Positions 13,701 through 27,545 are shown, numbered from the stretch's first letter. The stretch: DNA of 64,000 nucleotides from Tolypeutes matacus (GCA_026826555.1 JAKSZT010000116.1:372001-436000); one strand, 5' to 3'. Numbers and translations are program-made. Notes: generated by a model from the sequence alone, not told the origin.

Positions 13701-16285
13701 GATAATGGAGACTATGGAGCCCAAGGAGTCTGTTGAAATTGTGAAGTCCTCTGAAGGACAGGAAGACTGAAGTCTGTGAGAATATTGAGGCATGTGGAAA
13801 CCATGGAGCTTATGGTGCCCATGGAGGTTGTTAAACCCATGGAGGCCTGTGGAGTCTGTGCAGTTCTGAGAGCCCCATGGAGCCCATGTTGCCTCTGCAG
13901 GCCTGCGGAGCTTGTGGAGCTCATGGAAACGTGTGAACCTGTAGCAGGCTCATGGTACTGGTAGAGCCTTTTGAGGCCATGGAGGAACATGGATCCTGTG
14001 GAGGTCATGGAGATTATGTAGTTCCATGAAGCTTGTGGAGGCTGTAGAGTCAATAAAACCTGAGAAGCCAGTGGAGTCTGTGGAGCCCAATTTGGGCCTT
14101 TGAGCCTATGAGGCCTGTGCAGGCTCAGGGAGCCAGTGGAATCTGGGGAGTCTCTGGATCTTGTGAAGCCAAATGGATCCCATGGAAGCCTTGGCAGTCC
14201 TGGAGCCCATGGAGCTTGCATTTCCCCTGGAGGCCTATGGAGCCTCTGCACACCCATGCAAAGGCTTTTGAAGCCCTTGGAGAACATGCAGCCTATGCAG
14301 GCCCATGAAGCCTATGGAGTATGTGGAACATGTAGAACCTGTGGAGTCAGTGGAGCTTCTGGAGACTGTGCATAGCCATGCAGCCTCTGTAGCATGTGAA
14401 GCCCATGGAGACTGTATAGCCTGTGGAGATTGTGCATACCCATTTAAACTGCGGAGCATGTGGAGCCATTCAACCTGTTGAGTCCGTGCAGCCCGTGTAG
14501 GCCTATGGAGCCTATACAGGACCCTAGAGGACACTGACACCTGTGGTGCATGGGTTGTCTGTGGCGACCATAGAATCCATGGAGACTGGGAGGCTTTTTA
14601 GGACATTGGGGCCTTTAGGGCATTTGGAGTCTGTGTAGGCCCAAGAAGCTCTTGGAGCCTCTGTAACCCATGGAGCCTATGCAGACTTGTGGTGCCCATG
14701 GAGAAAATGTATACTGTAGAGGCCTGTGGAAACTGTTCAGGCCTGTGGAGTTGGTTTAGGATATGGAGCCTATGAAGTGTGCCAAGACTGTGCAGTTCAC
14801 AAACCCCATGGAATGTTTGAAGGCCCAAAGGTGCCCATGGAGCCTGTTGGGGTATGGAGCCCATGGACACTACAGAGAATGAGGAGACTGTTAAGTTCAT
14901 GTAGCCCATTGACAGCTGTGGAGTCCATTGAGCCTGGTGAGCTTGTGGAGAATGCAGCACACTTTGAGGCCTGCAGAGCCTGTACAAGACTTAGAACCTG
15001 TGGATACTGTGGAGCCTTTGGACCTGGTGGAGCCCATGGATTTGTAAAGGACAGTAGAGCCTATGGAACTCGTGGAACCCAAGGAGCCCATGGAGCTCAA
15101 GTATGCTCTGTAAGCCAGTGGAACCTGTGCAGGCCTGAGGACCCTGTGGTGCCCATTGTACCTCTTCAGGCCTAGGGAGCCCTTGGAGGTGTGTGGAGCC
15201 TGCACAGGCCTATATATCACATGTAGCCTATGGCATCTGTGCAGGACTGTGGAACATGTGGAGCCTGTGGAGCCACTGGAGTTCATGTAGCCCATGGAAC
15301 TGATGAAGTCTGTGGAGCCTGCAGAGCCTGTATAAGTCATGGAAGCCATGGATCCTGTGCATGCTCATGGTGCTGGCAGAGCCTGATGAGGCCACTGAAG
15401 AATGTGGATCCCATGGAGCCCATGGAGGTTATGTAGGCCCATGAAACTTGTGGTGGCTGTAGAGTCTGAAGAAACTGTGGATCATGAGGAGGCCTGTGGA
15501 TTCTCTGGGTCCCCTTTTGGGCCATGGAGCCTGTGGGCCTGTGCATGCCCATGGAGCCTTGGAGCATGTGGAGCCTGTGGAACCTGTACAGCCAGTGGAG
15601 TCTGTCTAGCCTGTGAATAGCCATGGAGCCTTTGGAGCACATTCAACCCATGGAGCCAATAGAATCTGAGGAGTCTGTGGAGGCTGTGAATATCCATGGA
15701 AAATTTGGAGCACGTGGAGACCATGAAGCCGGTGGAGTCTGTGGAACCTGTAGAGACTGTGCATAATCATGGAGCCTATGGAGCACGTGGAGCCCATGGA
15801 GTTTAAGCAGGCCCATGAGGCCTGCAGAGGCTGTAAAGTCTAAAGAAGCTAAGGATCATGTGGAGGCCTATTGAGTCTGTGGAGCAAATTTTGGACCATG
15901 AAGTCTGTGAGGCCTGTGCAGGCTCATGGAGCCTGTGGAGACTGGGGAGCCTCTGGAGACTGTGAAGCCACATGGAAGACATGGAGGCCTTGGGGGTCAT
16001 AGAGACCATGGTGCATGCATTGAACCTGGAGGCCTTTGGAGCCTCTGCACGCCCATGGAGTCTGTTGAGACTTTGAAGCCCTTGGAGACCTTGCAGCCTG
16101 TGTAGGCCCATGGAACCTGTGGAGCATGTGAAGCCTGTGGAGCCTATAGAAGCTTTGAAGCCTGTTTAAGCTCAGGAAGTTTGTGGAAAATGTATGGGCC
16201 TGTGGATCCTGTGGAGCTCATTGAGCTCATGGGTCTCATGGAGCTTGTTAAGCTATGAAGTCCAAGGTCACTGCAGAGAATGTGA
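7706..16285 (+). repeat. Degenerate 9-bp GC-rich array 2, 8.6 kb
   Basis: This is the longest of the four arrays and uses the same 9-bp unit as array 1. Its left edge (AAACTGTGTAAACTGTGGAG) matches the edges of arrays 1, 3 and 4. Inside it are recurring marker blocks: a GAGGTATGGAGCCCAAGGAC phrase near 10385, 11905, 13350 and 14845, and a GAAGCTGAGGATCATGTGGA-type block near 9250, 12545, 15450 and 15840. These show that longer segments, and not only 9-mers, were duplicated. The right end is cut by an LTR fragment at about 16286, so the original edge is lost. Frames of up to 221 codons exist on both strands but are by-products of the unit. Confidence 0.85.
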
Positions 16286-16340
16286 AAGGGTATTTATTTG
16301 GGGTAGAAGCTTACAGTTACCAGACCATTAAGCATATGTT
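16286..16340 (-). mobile_element. LTR fragment at the satellite/duplicon border
   Basis: About 55 bases match the inner part of the full LTRs at 20674 and 26707 (GGGTATTTATTTGGGGTAGA and the CTTACAGTTACCA that follows). The outer 85 or so bases are missing on the left, where the 9-bp array abuts. The rest of the LTR and the spacer seen in copies 2 and 3 are missing on the right. The zinc-finger duplicon therefore joins the satellite by deletion or recombination within this LTR. Confidence 0.7.
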
Positions 16341-17389
16341 CCTTCTTCCTGAAGGATTGAGATGAATTAAATCTCAGGCCCTCAATGATCTCCACTGCTT
16401 TTGATAGCACCCTTACGTTTGAATTTCGCCATTCTGTTGTAAATGTAATCAGTTCTTTGAAGAAGAAATCCTGGGCTTTCAGTTTTACAGACTGCTTACT
16501 GCCCCCCAACCCCCAAGCAAAATCTGTGTACTCTAGCTCTGGGAATAATGGCACACCTATCTGAATTACACACATGATTTTGGAGCTAAGGTTTGGTGGA
16601 GAAAGCACAGTATATTGAGTTCTTCTTGTGACCTTTCTATGGACCAGTTCAATGGTGGTGAACACATTTTACTCAATGATGGCTACACCCAAAGTACTGC
16701 CACTGCTTCATGAATTCCCATTTCTCCTGGACTTAGGAGACCCCTACTGATCACTGTGCCCTGGATTAATGCCCTTGTTTGTGTCTTGTGTGGACCTGGG
16801 GAATGTATGTTGTTACTTACCCATTGCTGTGTGTGTAAGCCTTTTCTATGTAGGATATTTTGTTTAGATTCAGATAAGGGACCTTTCAATTAGGTCATTT
16901 TTGTTAGATTGCTTTAGTTTAATTAAGGACCTCTGATTAGATTTCAGGCACCAGATTGGACCCAAATCATTGTGCTGAATTCCTACATACATGGAACCCA
17001 CAGAGAAAGAGTGCTGCCATGTGTGAGAGGGCTCCAGGATCTCCATCAGCTGTGGAGATACACAGAAATCTTGAGAAGACCAGGTAGAGGCCAAAAACTC
17101 GAGTCATGGAGCAGATTGAAGCTGAAGACATCCAGGCACGAGAAGGGAGAGGTGTGAGGAAGTGTGTCTGATGGTCCACTGCTGAGCTCAGGGTGAAAGT
17201 GAGTTTGGAGGAGAAAGTAGAGAGAGATGGCTGGCCCAGCTGAACCTAGTTAAGACAGCATTTTATATGATACATTGATTTGGAAAATTTCACAGCCTCA
17301 GAACTGTAAAATTTAACCCTAATAAATTCCAATAAAAGTGAACTTATTTCTCATATTTGGCAGTGGCAGTGCTTGGCAAACTCAAACAG
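16341..17389 (+). mobile_element. LTR-like element in the duplicon, copy 1
   Basis: A segment of about 1 kb present in all three duplicon copies. The right part, from roughly 16980, reads like the end of a MaLR/ERVL-type LTR, with CCTAATAAATTCCAATAAAA followed by a terminal CTTGGCAAACTCAAACA. That includes an AATAAA polyadenylation signal shortly before a CA end. The left part could be internal sequence of the same element. The family is not identified, and this call rests on the AATAAA and CA terminus only. Confidence 0.45.
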
Positions 17390-19499
17390 CTAGGGATCCA
17401 AGGTTGGACATTTGTGCCTTCTGTTCACAAATGGCAGTGTGATGCTGTTGCCTAGAGAATTGACCTGTAATCTGTGGGTGTCACCAGACCAGGCAGGAAT
17501 GAGTACTGGTAAGATGGATGGGGAAATGCTCTTGTCCAGCAAGCCATGCAATACAGGGGGGTAGGAAGGGGTGTCACAGGGTTTGGGGACTAGTTTAAAG
17601 TCACAGATGCCCCAGTATGATGTACCTGCCTCAGGCAGGGTTTGGTCAGGTGCACAGTGGCAGATAAAAGCATGGGACATGTGGTCAGGTGCAGCAGAGG
17701 ACTCAGGGCACAGAGAGGAGACTTCCTGCTCCTGCTCCTTTTGCCATTCCCTCTTTCCCATGGCCTCCAGCATTGACCTTCTGAGGAGGCTGCCCTTACT
17801 GTACCCCTCCTGTGTCTCAGGCACAGACTCAGGTTTCCTGCTTCCAGTTCAAAATTCACCTTCTCCAATCTTGGGACAGCTAAAGAAAGAGCAATGCCAA
17901 GATGAAACCTGTTGGTGTCAGGAAGGAAAGGTCAAAATTCACATTACAGCATTGGCTACAGCAATAACAACACCAGAATGAGCAATATTAGGCCAGTGTC
18001 CCTAATATATAGTACAGGAATCGCAGAAAGTCCTGGGACCTAGTGTTGACAAGAATGGAATTGAGGTTGTGAGATAGTGCAGTGTTTGCAGTAAACCTCA
18101 GAGGGTGAAGATGCCAGATATTTCTCAGGCTAATTAAATATTAAATTTTACATATTTTTAACAGTGTTGAAAATGATGCAGATCTCTTCAATCCCAGAAG
18201 AGAACGGGGGAGTTGGATAGGAAGAAACTGATGAACAACTAAAGAAACTGTAATGTAACATGTGTTCACTTCTGTTAACCCAAGGCAGAGCAGAATGACC
18301 TGTTGTGGAACCAAACTCTCAGAGCCCCAATGAAAACCATCGTCATAATTTCTGTATCTGCAAAGGACAGGGAAAAAGCCCTGCTCAGCACTCACAGCCT
18401 CAGTTAGTGATGTGACCCAGTCTAGCTGGGCTTCACTGAGGTATAAGCAGCAGGAAGTCCAGCTTCTCCTGTGGTGCTAACAGCCATCTAACCAGACACG
18501 TATAGAGAGCAGTGTGTCCTTCACATGATTGAGTCCATACTCCTTGTGCTCCGTGCTCACTCTTGCTGAGGGAGGCCTCCACCCATCCAGGCAGCTGGGG
18601 AGGGGGTCATGGGGAGTGAACAATTTTTGTTTATGGGCGACTGTATTTATAAAGCATGAGAAGTGTCCCTTAGTAATGTTGCAGATAGAAATCAATATCT
18701 CCAAATCATCCACTTTATGTGATTTCATTGTGTACTATCTTCATAATTTCTTTTAAATTATAACCAAATTATCTGTGCAAACAGTATAAAAATAATTTTT
18801 GTCTGTTATGGCAAGCAGCAAAATTCCTTCTTTAGCCTCAACACCCATTCTTTCTTCCTCAGAATTGTCTGCATTGGAAGATTCTTTTGGGTACATATTA
18901 CTGTGTGTAAATACATGCATTCCCTTTTTTCACCAATCCCACACCCTATCACATATGAGATAAATATTGAAGTATAAATTAAGAATATAAATAAAATTTC
19001 TAATTTCTTAAAATACTTGAGATTAGAAGTATATCTTCTAATTATGACAGGATCATTTCTGATTTAACATAATAAGGATAATTGGAGTTAAGTAGAAAGC
19101 AGGCCACTTTAGTTCAGTGGCTGTCAAACTGGAATCCACATCAGAATCAGGTGAAGAAACTGAAAAAATGTAAATGGTTGGGGGGCCTTTAAATAAAATG
19201 CTACAATAAGGGGCAGCATTATTTTTTAAATGGTTACTCAGAATGTAATGGAATGAAGAACCAGTGAAAACAACCAACATAATTTAAAATAAACGGAAAG
19301 CCCGTCTTTACATAAACTAAGAGGTATCTCGAGTTCTGATGCATAAATTAGTGTTAACAAATTGAACAAAGATTAGTGTGGGAAAAGATGTGGGAGGAAC
19401 AGATCTCAGAACAAACTGTAAGTGAACATTTCCAAGAGGAGAAAGACATCCTGAATTGCACAGTCACAGCCGCTTCCTTAAAAGATTGGCAAAAAGATG
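17390..19499. other. Unassigned duplicon flank, copy 1
   Basis: About 2.1 kb of single-copy-looking sequence on the 3' side of the zinc-finger exon. It recurs at about 22632-24760 and 28656-30620. It includes a mixed-composition part (17390-18480) and an AT-rich part (about 18720-19370). The apparent 136- and 144-codon frames near 17390-17981 overlap on opposite strands and are not kept open in the other two copies, so I do not call them genes. Confidence 0.6.
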
Positions 19500-20640
19500 C
19501 TCAGAATGGAGGTGGAGATTCTTTGGAGATTCTCATTCATTACATTCACAGGGTTTCATTCCAGTATGAATGTTGTAATGTTTAATGAGATATTGCTTCT
19601 GGCCAAAGGCTATTCCACACTCCTTACAAATATAGGATTTCCCTCCATTATGAATTTTCTCATGATCAGTGAGATTTGATTTGCTACTGAAGGCTTTCCT
19701 ATATTTTTCCGTATGTAGGATTTCTCTCCAGTTTGTCTTCTGTGGTGTGAAATTAGGTTTGATTTTTTATTGAAAGCTTTCCCACATCCCTCACACTCAT
19801 AGTGTTTCTCTCCAGTATGTATTCTCAGGGGGTTAACGAGGTTTTCCTTCTGGTTGAAGGCTTTTCCACATTCTTTGCATATATGGGGTTTTACCCCAGA
19901 ATGAATGCTCTGATATTTAATGAACTATTGCTTTTGGTGGAAGGCTTTTCTGCATTCTTTACATTCATTTTGTTTCTGTCCACTGAGTTTTTTCATGTTC
20001 TGTGAGATATGATTTTTACCTAAAGGCTTTTTCACGTGCCTTACATGCATAGTGTTTCTTTGCAGTAGGAAATCTCTTGTATCTGAGATTTGACATTTAA
20101 ATTAAAGCTTTCCCACATATATGATTTCTCTTCAGTAAGAATTTTCTGATGAATAAAGAAGTTTTCTGTCAGGTTGAAAACTTTCCCACATGTATTACAT
20201 TTCTATTCTTGTTTCCCTGTATGGCTTTTAAAATGAGGAGTAAAAAAATGAATGTAAAGAGCAGACTACATTCGCAACACTCATATGATTTCTCTCTAGG
20301 ATGAATTTTCTTACCTTCCATGAGGTTTTGTTTTAGAGGGAAGCGTTCCCATGTTTATTAAAATATTAATAAACATTTGTTAAAATATTAACAAATGTAT
20401 GAATATTTCTTGCTCAATGAGATTTAATGCCTGGCTGAAGGATTTCCTTACATACACAGGGTTTTACATCTGCATGTTTCTTTGATGTGACTCTAGCTTT
20501 CCCATATTTATGAAATCCCAAATGATTTCTCTAAAGGATTAATTCTCAGGTATTTCCTGAGGTTGAATTTCCAAGAAAACTTCACACTCTTTACACTTAA
20601 AGAGGAGGACTACCATGAGGGTCAAACTTGTTATTGACTT
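19500..20640 (-). pseudogene. C2H2 zinc-finger exon, pseudogene, copy 1
   Basis: Read on the minus strand, this has repeated zinc-finger modules: a Cys-X2-Cys box, a Lys-Ala-Phe core, a His-X3-His box and linkers of Thr-Gly-Glu-Lys-Pro type. On the + strand these appear as repeats of GGGTTTCTCTCCAGT-like sequence about every 84 bp. Many modules have lost Cys or His codons, gained stops or shifted frame. One in-frame TAG at 19925-19927 sits in the same finger codon as in the other two copies. Such arrays normally bind DNA and, with a KRAB domain, repress transposons, but no KRAB exon is visible. It is a dead copy. Confidence 0.8.
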
Positions 20641-20673
20641 GCCAAATAATGTATTTTAAAACATTTTGTATCC

Positions 20674-21252
20674 TGTATTAGTCAGCCAAAGGGGTGCTGA
20701 TGCAAAATACCAGAAATCTGTTGGTGTTTAAAAAGGGATTTTATTTGGGGTAGAAGCTTACAGTTACCACACCATAAAGCATGTTACTTCCTTCACCAAA
20801 GTCTGTTACACCGTCTTGGAGCAAGAACGCAGCCAACATTTGCCAGCATTCAGGCTTCTTGGTTTCCTCTCTTCCCAGGGCTGCATTTCTCTCTGGGCTC
20901 AGCTCCTCTATTTCCTCCACAATGTCAGCTGTAGACTATAAGGATCTCTATGCTTTGCCTCTCTCCACAAGGCCAGCTGTGAACTGTCAGTTGAATGTCT
21001 TGTATCTTTTCCTCTGGGCCTTTTGTCCTCACACATCAGAACTCCAACATCAAAAACTACTCCAACTCTGTCCTTTGCCATGTCTTTCTATGTTTGAGAC
21101 TGCACCCACCAAGGAGCGGGGCTCAACACCCTACCAATTGTGGCCCAGTCAATGCCCTTATGGTAACGTAATCATTTCCAGATTGACAGACTAGGTTACA
21201 AACATAATCGAATATCTATTTTTGGAATTCATAATGATATCAAACTGCTACA
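20674..21252 (-). mobile_element. Solo LTR, TGTATTAG family, duplicon boundary 1/2
   Basis: A 579-bp element with TG...CA ends. On the minus strand it starts TGTAGCAGTTTGATATC and ends TTTGGCTGACTAATACA, with an AATAAA signal close to its end. That fits an LTR in minus orientation. No internal retroviral sequence adjoins it, so it is a solo LTR or part of a non-autonomous element. The flanks TATCC and TATCA may be a decayed 5-bp target duplication. The same LTR in the same flanking sequence occurs at 26707, so it was copied along with the duplicon. I associate this family with xenarthrans from memory. Confidence 0.75.
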
Positions 21253-21520
21253 TATCAATTTACCTATCTTATGCTATATATTATTTTATGGTGTATTTTA
21301 ACACTTTATTGATGTCCATGGCAAAGGATATCATTATTACTTTATCCATTCAATAGTCATTTACATATATGAATTTAATTAGTTTTTTCTTCAATCCTTC
21401 TTAAATCTTGAATCTTCTGAGATTATTTTCTTTCTGACTGAAGAATATTTTTTTACATTTCTTTTACAGTGCATTGCTGCTAGTAAACTTTATTAGTTTA
21501 CACACATCTGTAAAAGTATT
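21253..21520. other. AT-rich spacer between LTR and duplicon copy 2
   Basis: About 270 bp of AT-rich sequence with no gene. It matches 27287-27545 closely and is absent before copy 1, where a deletion joined the LTR fragment directly to the duplicon. Confidence 0.7.
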
Positions 21521-22631
21521 TATTTCCCTTCTTTCTGAAGGACTGAGATGAATTAAATCTCAGGCCCTCTATGATCTCCACTGCTTTTGAGACCACACTT
21601 AAGGTTGAATTTCTCCATTCTGTTGTAAGTGCAACCAGTTCTTTGGAGAGGAAATTAGGGGCATTCAAGTTTTACACCATGTTTCCTGCCCCCATACCCT
21701 CCCAGCAAAATCTGTGTGCCCTGGCTCTGGTGATGGGAAAAATGGCACACCTCTCTGAGTTACACACCTGATTTTAGAGGTAAGATTTGGTGGAGAAAGC
21801 ACAGTATATTGAGGTGTTCTTGGGACCATTCTAGGACCCAGTGCAAGGGTGGTCAGCACCCCATTTTGCACAATGATAGCCACACCCAAAGTCCAACCAC
21901 TGCTTCATGAGTTCCCATTTCTCCCAGACATAGGAGACCCCTCCTTGGTCCTGTTCCCTGGGTTAATACCCTCATTTGAGTCTTGTGTGAACCCCAAAAA
22001 GCCATGTTCTTACTAACCCATTGCTGTGTGTGTAAGCCTTTTGTATGTAGGACATTTTGGTTAGATTCAGATAAGGGACCTTTCAATTAGGTCACTTTTT
22101 GTTAGATTACTTTAGTTTAGTTAAGGGCCTCTGATTAGGTTTCAGGCACCAGGATGGACCCCAATTATTGTGCTGAAGTCCTACATACATGGAACACACA
22201 AAGAAAGAGTGCTGCCATCTTTACCCTGCCATGTGGGAGAAGCTCCAGGATGTCCTACTGCTGTGGAGAAATGAAGAAACCCTGAAAGGCTGAGGGAAAT
22301 GCCAGAGGCTGGAGTCATGGAGCAGCTTGAAGCTGAAGACTTCCAGGCCAAAGGATAAGAGAGAGGTGTGAGCAATTGTGTCTGATGGCCAGCGCTTAGC
22401 TCAGGGAGAAATTGAGTTTGGAGGAGATTGCAGAGAGAGACAGGCACGTCCAACATTTTGTCTTTGCACAAGACCAGCAAAGCTGACTCTTGTTAAGACA
22501 GCATTTTTGATGATGCCTTGCTTTGGATATTTTCACAGCCTCTAAACTATAAGTTTTGACCCTAATAAATTCCAATAAAAACCAACCAATTTCTGATATT
22601 TTCTATTGGCAGCACTTGGCAAACACACACA
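21521..22631 (+). mobile_element. LTR-like element in the duplicon, copy 2
   Basis: This is the counterpart of 16341-17389 and shares the same order of blocks, ending with CCTAATAAATTCCAATAAAA and a CA-ended terminus near AACACACACA. It carries an AATAAA near the right end. Family not identified. Confidence 0.45.
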
Positions 22632-24760
22632 GCTAGGGGCACAGGGTTGGAGAGCTGCCCTGTTCCCAAATGGCAGTGTGATACTGCTGCCCATTGAGTT
22701 CACCTGTAAACTGGGGTTGTCTCCAGTCTAGGTGGGAATGACTACTTGTAAGACTGAGAGAGAAGTGCTCTTGGACTGCAAGGACTGCAAGACAGGGAGT
22801 AAGGCAGGGTAGTCACAATGTTTGGTGACTAATATAAAGTCACTGATGCCCAAGTATAATGTGCCAGGCTCAGGAAGGGGTTGGCCATGTGGGCAGAGGC
22901 AGATTAAAGCATTGGACCTGGTGTCTGGTGCATCAGAGGAGTCAGAGCACAGAGAGGAAACTTCCTGCTCCTACTCCTTTTTCCCCTCCCTCCTTCCTTT
23001 TGCCTCCAGCGTTGACCCTCTGAAGAGGCTGCTCTTACTGTTCCCCACCTCAGTCTCAGGCACAGACTCAGGTCTCCTTCTTTGAGTTTACCTTAACCTT
23101 CTCCAATCTTGGGGCAGCTAAAGAAAGAGCAATGCCTAGATGAAACCTGTTGGTGTCAGGAAGGAAATGTCAAAATTCACATTATAGCATTAAATAGAGC
23201 AATAATATAACCAGAATGAGCAACATTAGGCCAATGACCCTAATAAATAGTACGGGAATCCCAGAAAGTCCTGGGACTGACAAGAATAGAAGTGAGGTTG
23301 TGAGAGTGTGCAATGTTTGCAGAAAAACTCAGAGGGTGCAGATACCAGATATTTCTCAGACTACCTAACTATTAAATTTTCAACACATTTATAGTGGTGT
23401 TGAAAATGATGCAGACCTCTTCAATCAGAGAAGAAAATGGAGGTATTGAATGGGAAGAAGGTGATGAACAACAGAAGAATCTGGAATGTAACACGTGTTC
23501 ACTGCAGTATCCCAAGCCAGAGAGGGAATGTCCTATTTGGAAACAAACTCTCAGAGCCCCAATGAAAACCATCATCATAAGTTCTGGATCTGCTATGGAG
23601 GACAGGGAGACAGCCCTGCTCAGCACTCAAAGCTTCAGTTAGTGATGTGAGTCACTCTAGACTGTTTTCACTGAGGAGTAAGTAGTAGGAAGTCCGTCTT
23701 CTCCTGTGATGCTAACAGCCCTCTAAGCAGTCACGTGTAGAGAGCAGCATGGCCTTCACATGGTCGCATCCATGCTTCTCATTCTCAGTGCTCACTCTTG
23801 CTGAGGGAGGCATCCACTCGTCCAGGCAGCAAGGGAGTGGGCCAAGGGGAGTTAGCACTTTTCCTTTATGGGTGACTGTATTTCCAAAGGGTGAGGGGAA
23901 GTGCTCCCATACCCAGTTATGTTGCAGATACAAATCAATATCTTCAAATCAACCACTTTGTATGATTTCATTGTGTACTATTTTCATAATTTATTTTAAA
24001 TTATAACCAAATTATCTGTGCAAAGTGTATAAAAATAATTTATATCTGTATGGCAAATATCCAAATTCCTTCTCTAGTCTCAAAAACCATTGCTCATTCT
24101 TCAGAATTATCTGCATTGGCAGATTTTTTTTGGGTACAAATTTCTATTTGTAAATACATGCATTCTTTAGTTTCATCCATCATACACTTATTACATATGA
24201 GAAAAATATTGGAGTACAGTTTAAGAATATAAATAAATTTTCTAACTCCTTAAAATACTTGAGATTAGAATTATTTCGTCTATTTATGAAGGGAACATTT
24301 CTGATTTAAAATAATAAGGAAAATTGGAGTGAAGTAGAAAGCAGGCCACTGTTGTTCAGTGGCTGTTAAACTTGAATCCACATCAGAATCAGGTGAAGAA
24401 AATGAAAAAATATAAATGGTTAGTGTACCTTATAAGAAAATGCTACATTAATGGGCAGCATTATTTTGAAATTGGTAATTTTTAAAATGCTTACCCAGAA
24501 TGTAATATATTGAAGAACCAGTGAAAACAACCAGGATAGTTTGAAATAAGTGGACAGCCCATCTTTATGTAAACTAAGAGAAATCTCGAGTTTTCATGCA
24601 TAAATTAGTGGTAACAAATTGAAAGCAGATGAGTGTGGAAGAAGACGTGGGAGGAGCAGATCTGAGAACCAACTGCAAGTGCACTTTTCCAAGAGGAGAA
24701 AGAAATCCAGAATTGCACAGTCACAGCCGCTTCCTTAAAATATTTGCCACAGTTGCACAG
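22632..24760. other. Unassigned duplicon flank, copy 2
   Basis: Matches 17390-19499 block by block, including the AT-rich part near 23930-24600. It is the 3' flank of the zinc-finger exon. Short frames such as 23394-23642 are not conserved as open frames between copies, so no gene is called. Confidence 0.6.
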
Positions 24761-24761
24761 A

Positions 24762-26152
<1,391 letters not shown>

Positions 26153-26260
26153 GTGTAGCAAAAGCAGTGCTTAGAGGGAAATTTATAGCATTGAATGCAT
26201 TCATTAGAAAAGAGAAAAGATCCAATATCAATCATCTAAGCATCCAATTTGGGAATTGCA
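26153..26260 (+). mobile_element. L1 LINE ORF2 fragment
   Basis: A frame of about 30 codons starting GCAAAAGCAGTGCTTAGAGG resembles the L1 ORF2 segment reading Ala-Lys-Ala-Val-Leu-Arg-Gly-Lys-Phe-Ile-Ala. It directly abuts the zinc-finger linker, so the 5' end of that exon has been cut or displaced here. The match rests on a short stretch only. Confidence 0.65.
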
Positions 26261-26706
26261 ACAATATATCCTTTTCATTTATTCTATAATTCATGGCACT
26301 TCTTCTTTCAACTGAGCATCACATTCAGTTTGGTGACTTCATAACAAGGAAATGGGAAAGTGATACAGCACTTGATTTATGATGGGGAAAAAACAACACC
26401 CTATAAATCAACCCCTGGAACCTTCAGGCTTCTGAAGGATAAGAAAGGTGCAGCTTCCAAAGATGCATGAGTAAGGTGGCCCCAGAACAAAAGCCAAAAT
26501 GTCAACCCCAGGAAATAGTGAACAGTTTGTTTTGGACTGACTATATTTGTTCATTTTTTTCCTCCTATTTATTTGAATGAGATGCAGTATTTAATATGTT
26601 TAATGTTTACCAAGGAAATTATAACACTTTTGCTTACCTTTCCAAATCTGCACTTGTTCTTTGTTATTGACTTGCCAGATATTGTACTTTAAAACATTTT
26701 GTATCT
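26261..26706. other. Unassigned sequence before LTR
   Basis: About 450 bp with no recognisable gene. The last 60 bp (CTTTGTTATTGACTTGCC onward) match the sequence just before the LTR at 20674. The remainder has no counterpart in copy 1 and accounts for part of the extra length of copy 2. Confidence 0.5.
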
Positions 26707-27286
26707 TGTATTAGTCAGCCAAAGGGGTGCTGATGCAAAATACCAGAAATCTGTTGGTCCTTATAAAGGGTATTTATTTGGGGTAGAAGTTTCCAGTTTC
26801 CAGGACATAAAGCCTAACTTTCTTCCTTCACCAAAGTCTGTTCACCATCTTAGAGCAAGACAGCTGCTGACATTTGCAGTTGTTCAGACTTCTTGGGTTC
26901 CACTCTTCCCAGGGCTGTGTTTCTTTCTGGGCTCAGCTCCTCTGATTCCTCCACAAGGTCAGCTGTAGACTATGAGGCTCTCTAAGCTTTGCCTCTTTCC
27001 ACAATCCCAGCTGTGAACTGTCAGGTGAATAACTTATCTCTTTTCCCCAGTGTCTTCTGTACTTGCTCATCAGAAATCCAACATGCAAAAGTACACCAGC
27101 TCTGTCCTTTGCCATGTCTTTTTATGCTTGAGACCCCATCCACCATGGAGTGGGACTCAATGCCCTACTGCCACTGGCCCTGTCAACAACCTTATCATAA
27201 CTTAATCATGCACAGATTACTAGACCAGTTTACAAGCATAATTCAATATCTACTTTTGGAATTCATAATGATATTAAACTGCTACA
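26707..27286 (-). mobile_element. Solo LTR, TGTATTAG family, duplicon boundary 2/3
   Basis: A 580-bp LTR with TG...CA ends, colinear with 20674-21252 and in the same flanking context on both sides. It is therefore a duplicated copy, not an independent insertion. AATAAA lies near its 3' end on the minus strand. Confidence 0.75.
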
Positions 27287-27545
27287 TATCCATTTACCTA
27301 TGTTATACTATATATTATTTTATGTTGTATTTTAACACTTTATTGATATCCTAGGTCATGGATATAATTATTACTGTATCCATTCAAAATAATTTAGAAA
27401 TATAAATTTAATTAACAGATATTGTTCTTCAATCCATCCTGAATCTTGAACCTTCTCAGATTATTTTCTTTCTGCCTGATATTCTTTTACATTTCTTTTA
27501 AAGTGTGTTGCTTCTAGCAAACTTTATTAATTTTTACTCATCTGG
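27287..27545. other. AT-rich spacer between LTR and duplicon copy 3
   Basis: Matches 21253-21520. No gene seen. Confidence 0.7.

Noticed and set aside
1..16285. CRISPR array
   Set aside because: The repeats are contiguous, diverged tandem monomers without unique spacers, and the context is mammalian.
17390..17981. Overlapping 144- and 136-codon frames as a gene
   Set aside because: They lie on opposite strands over the same bases and are not kept open in the two other copies of the same duplicon.
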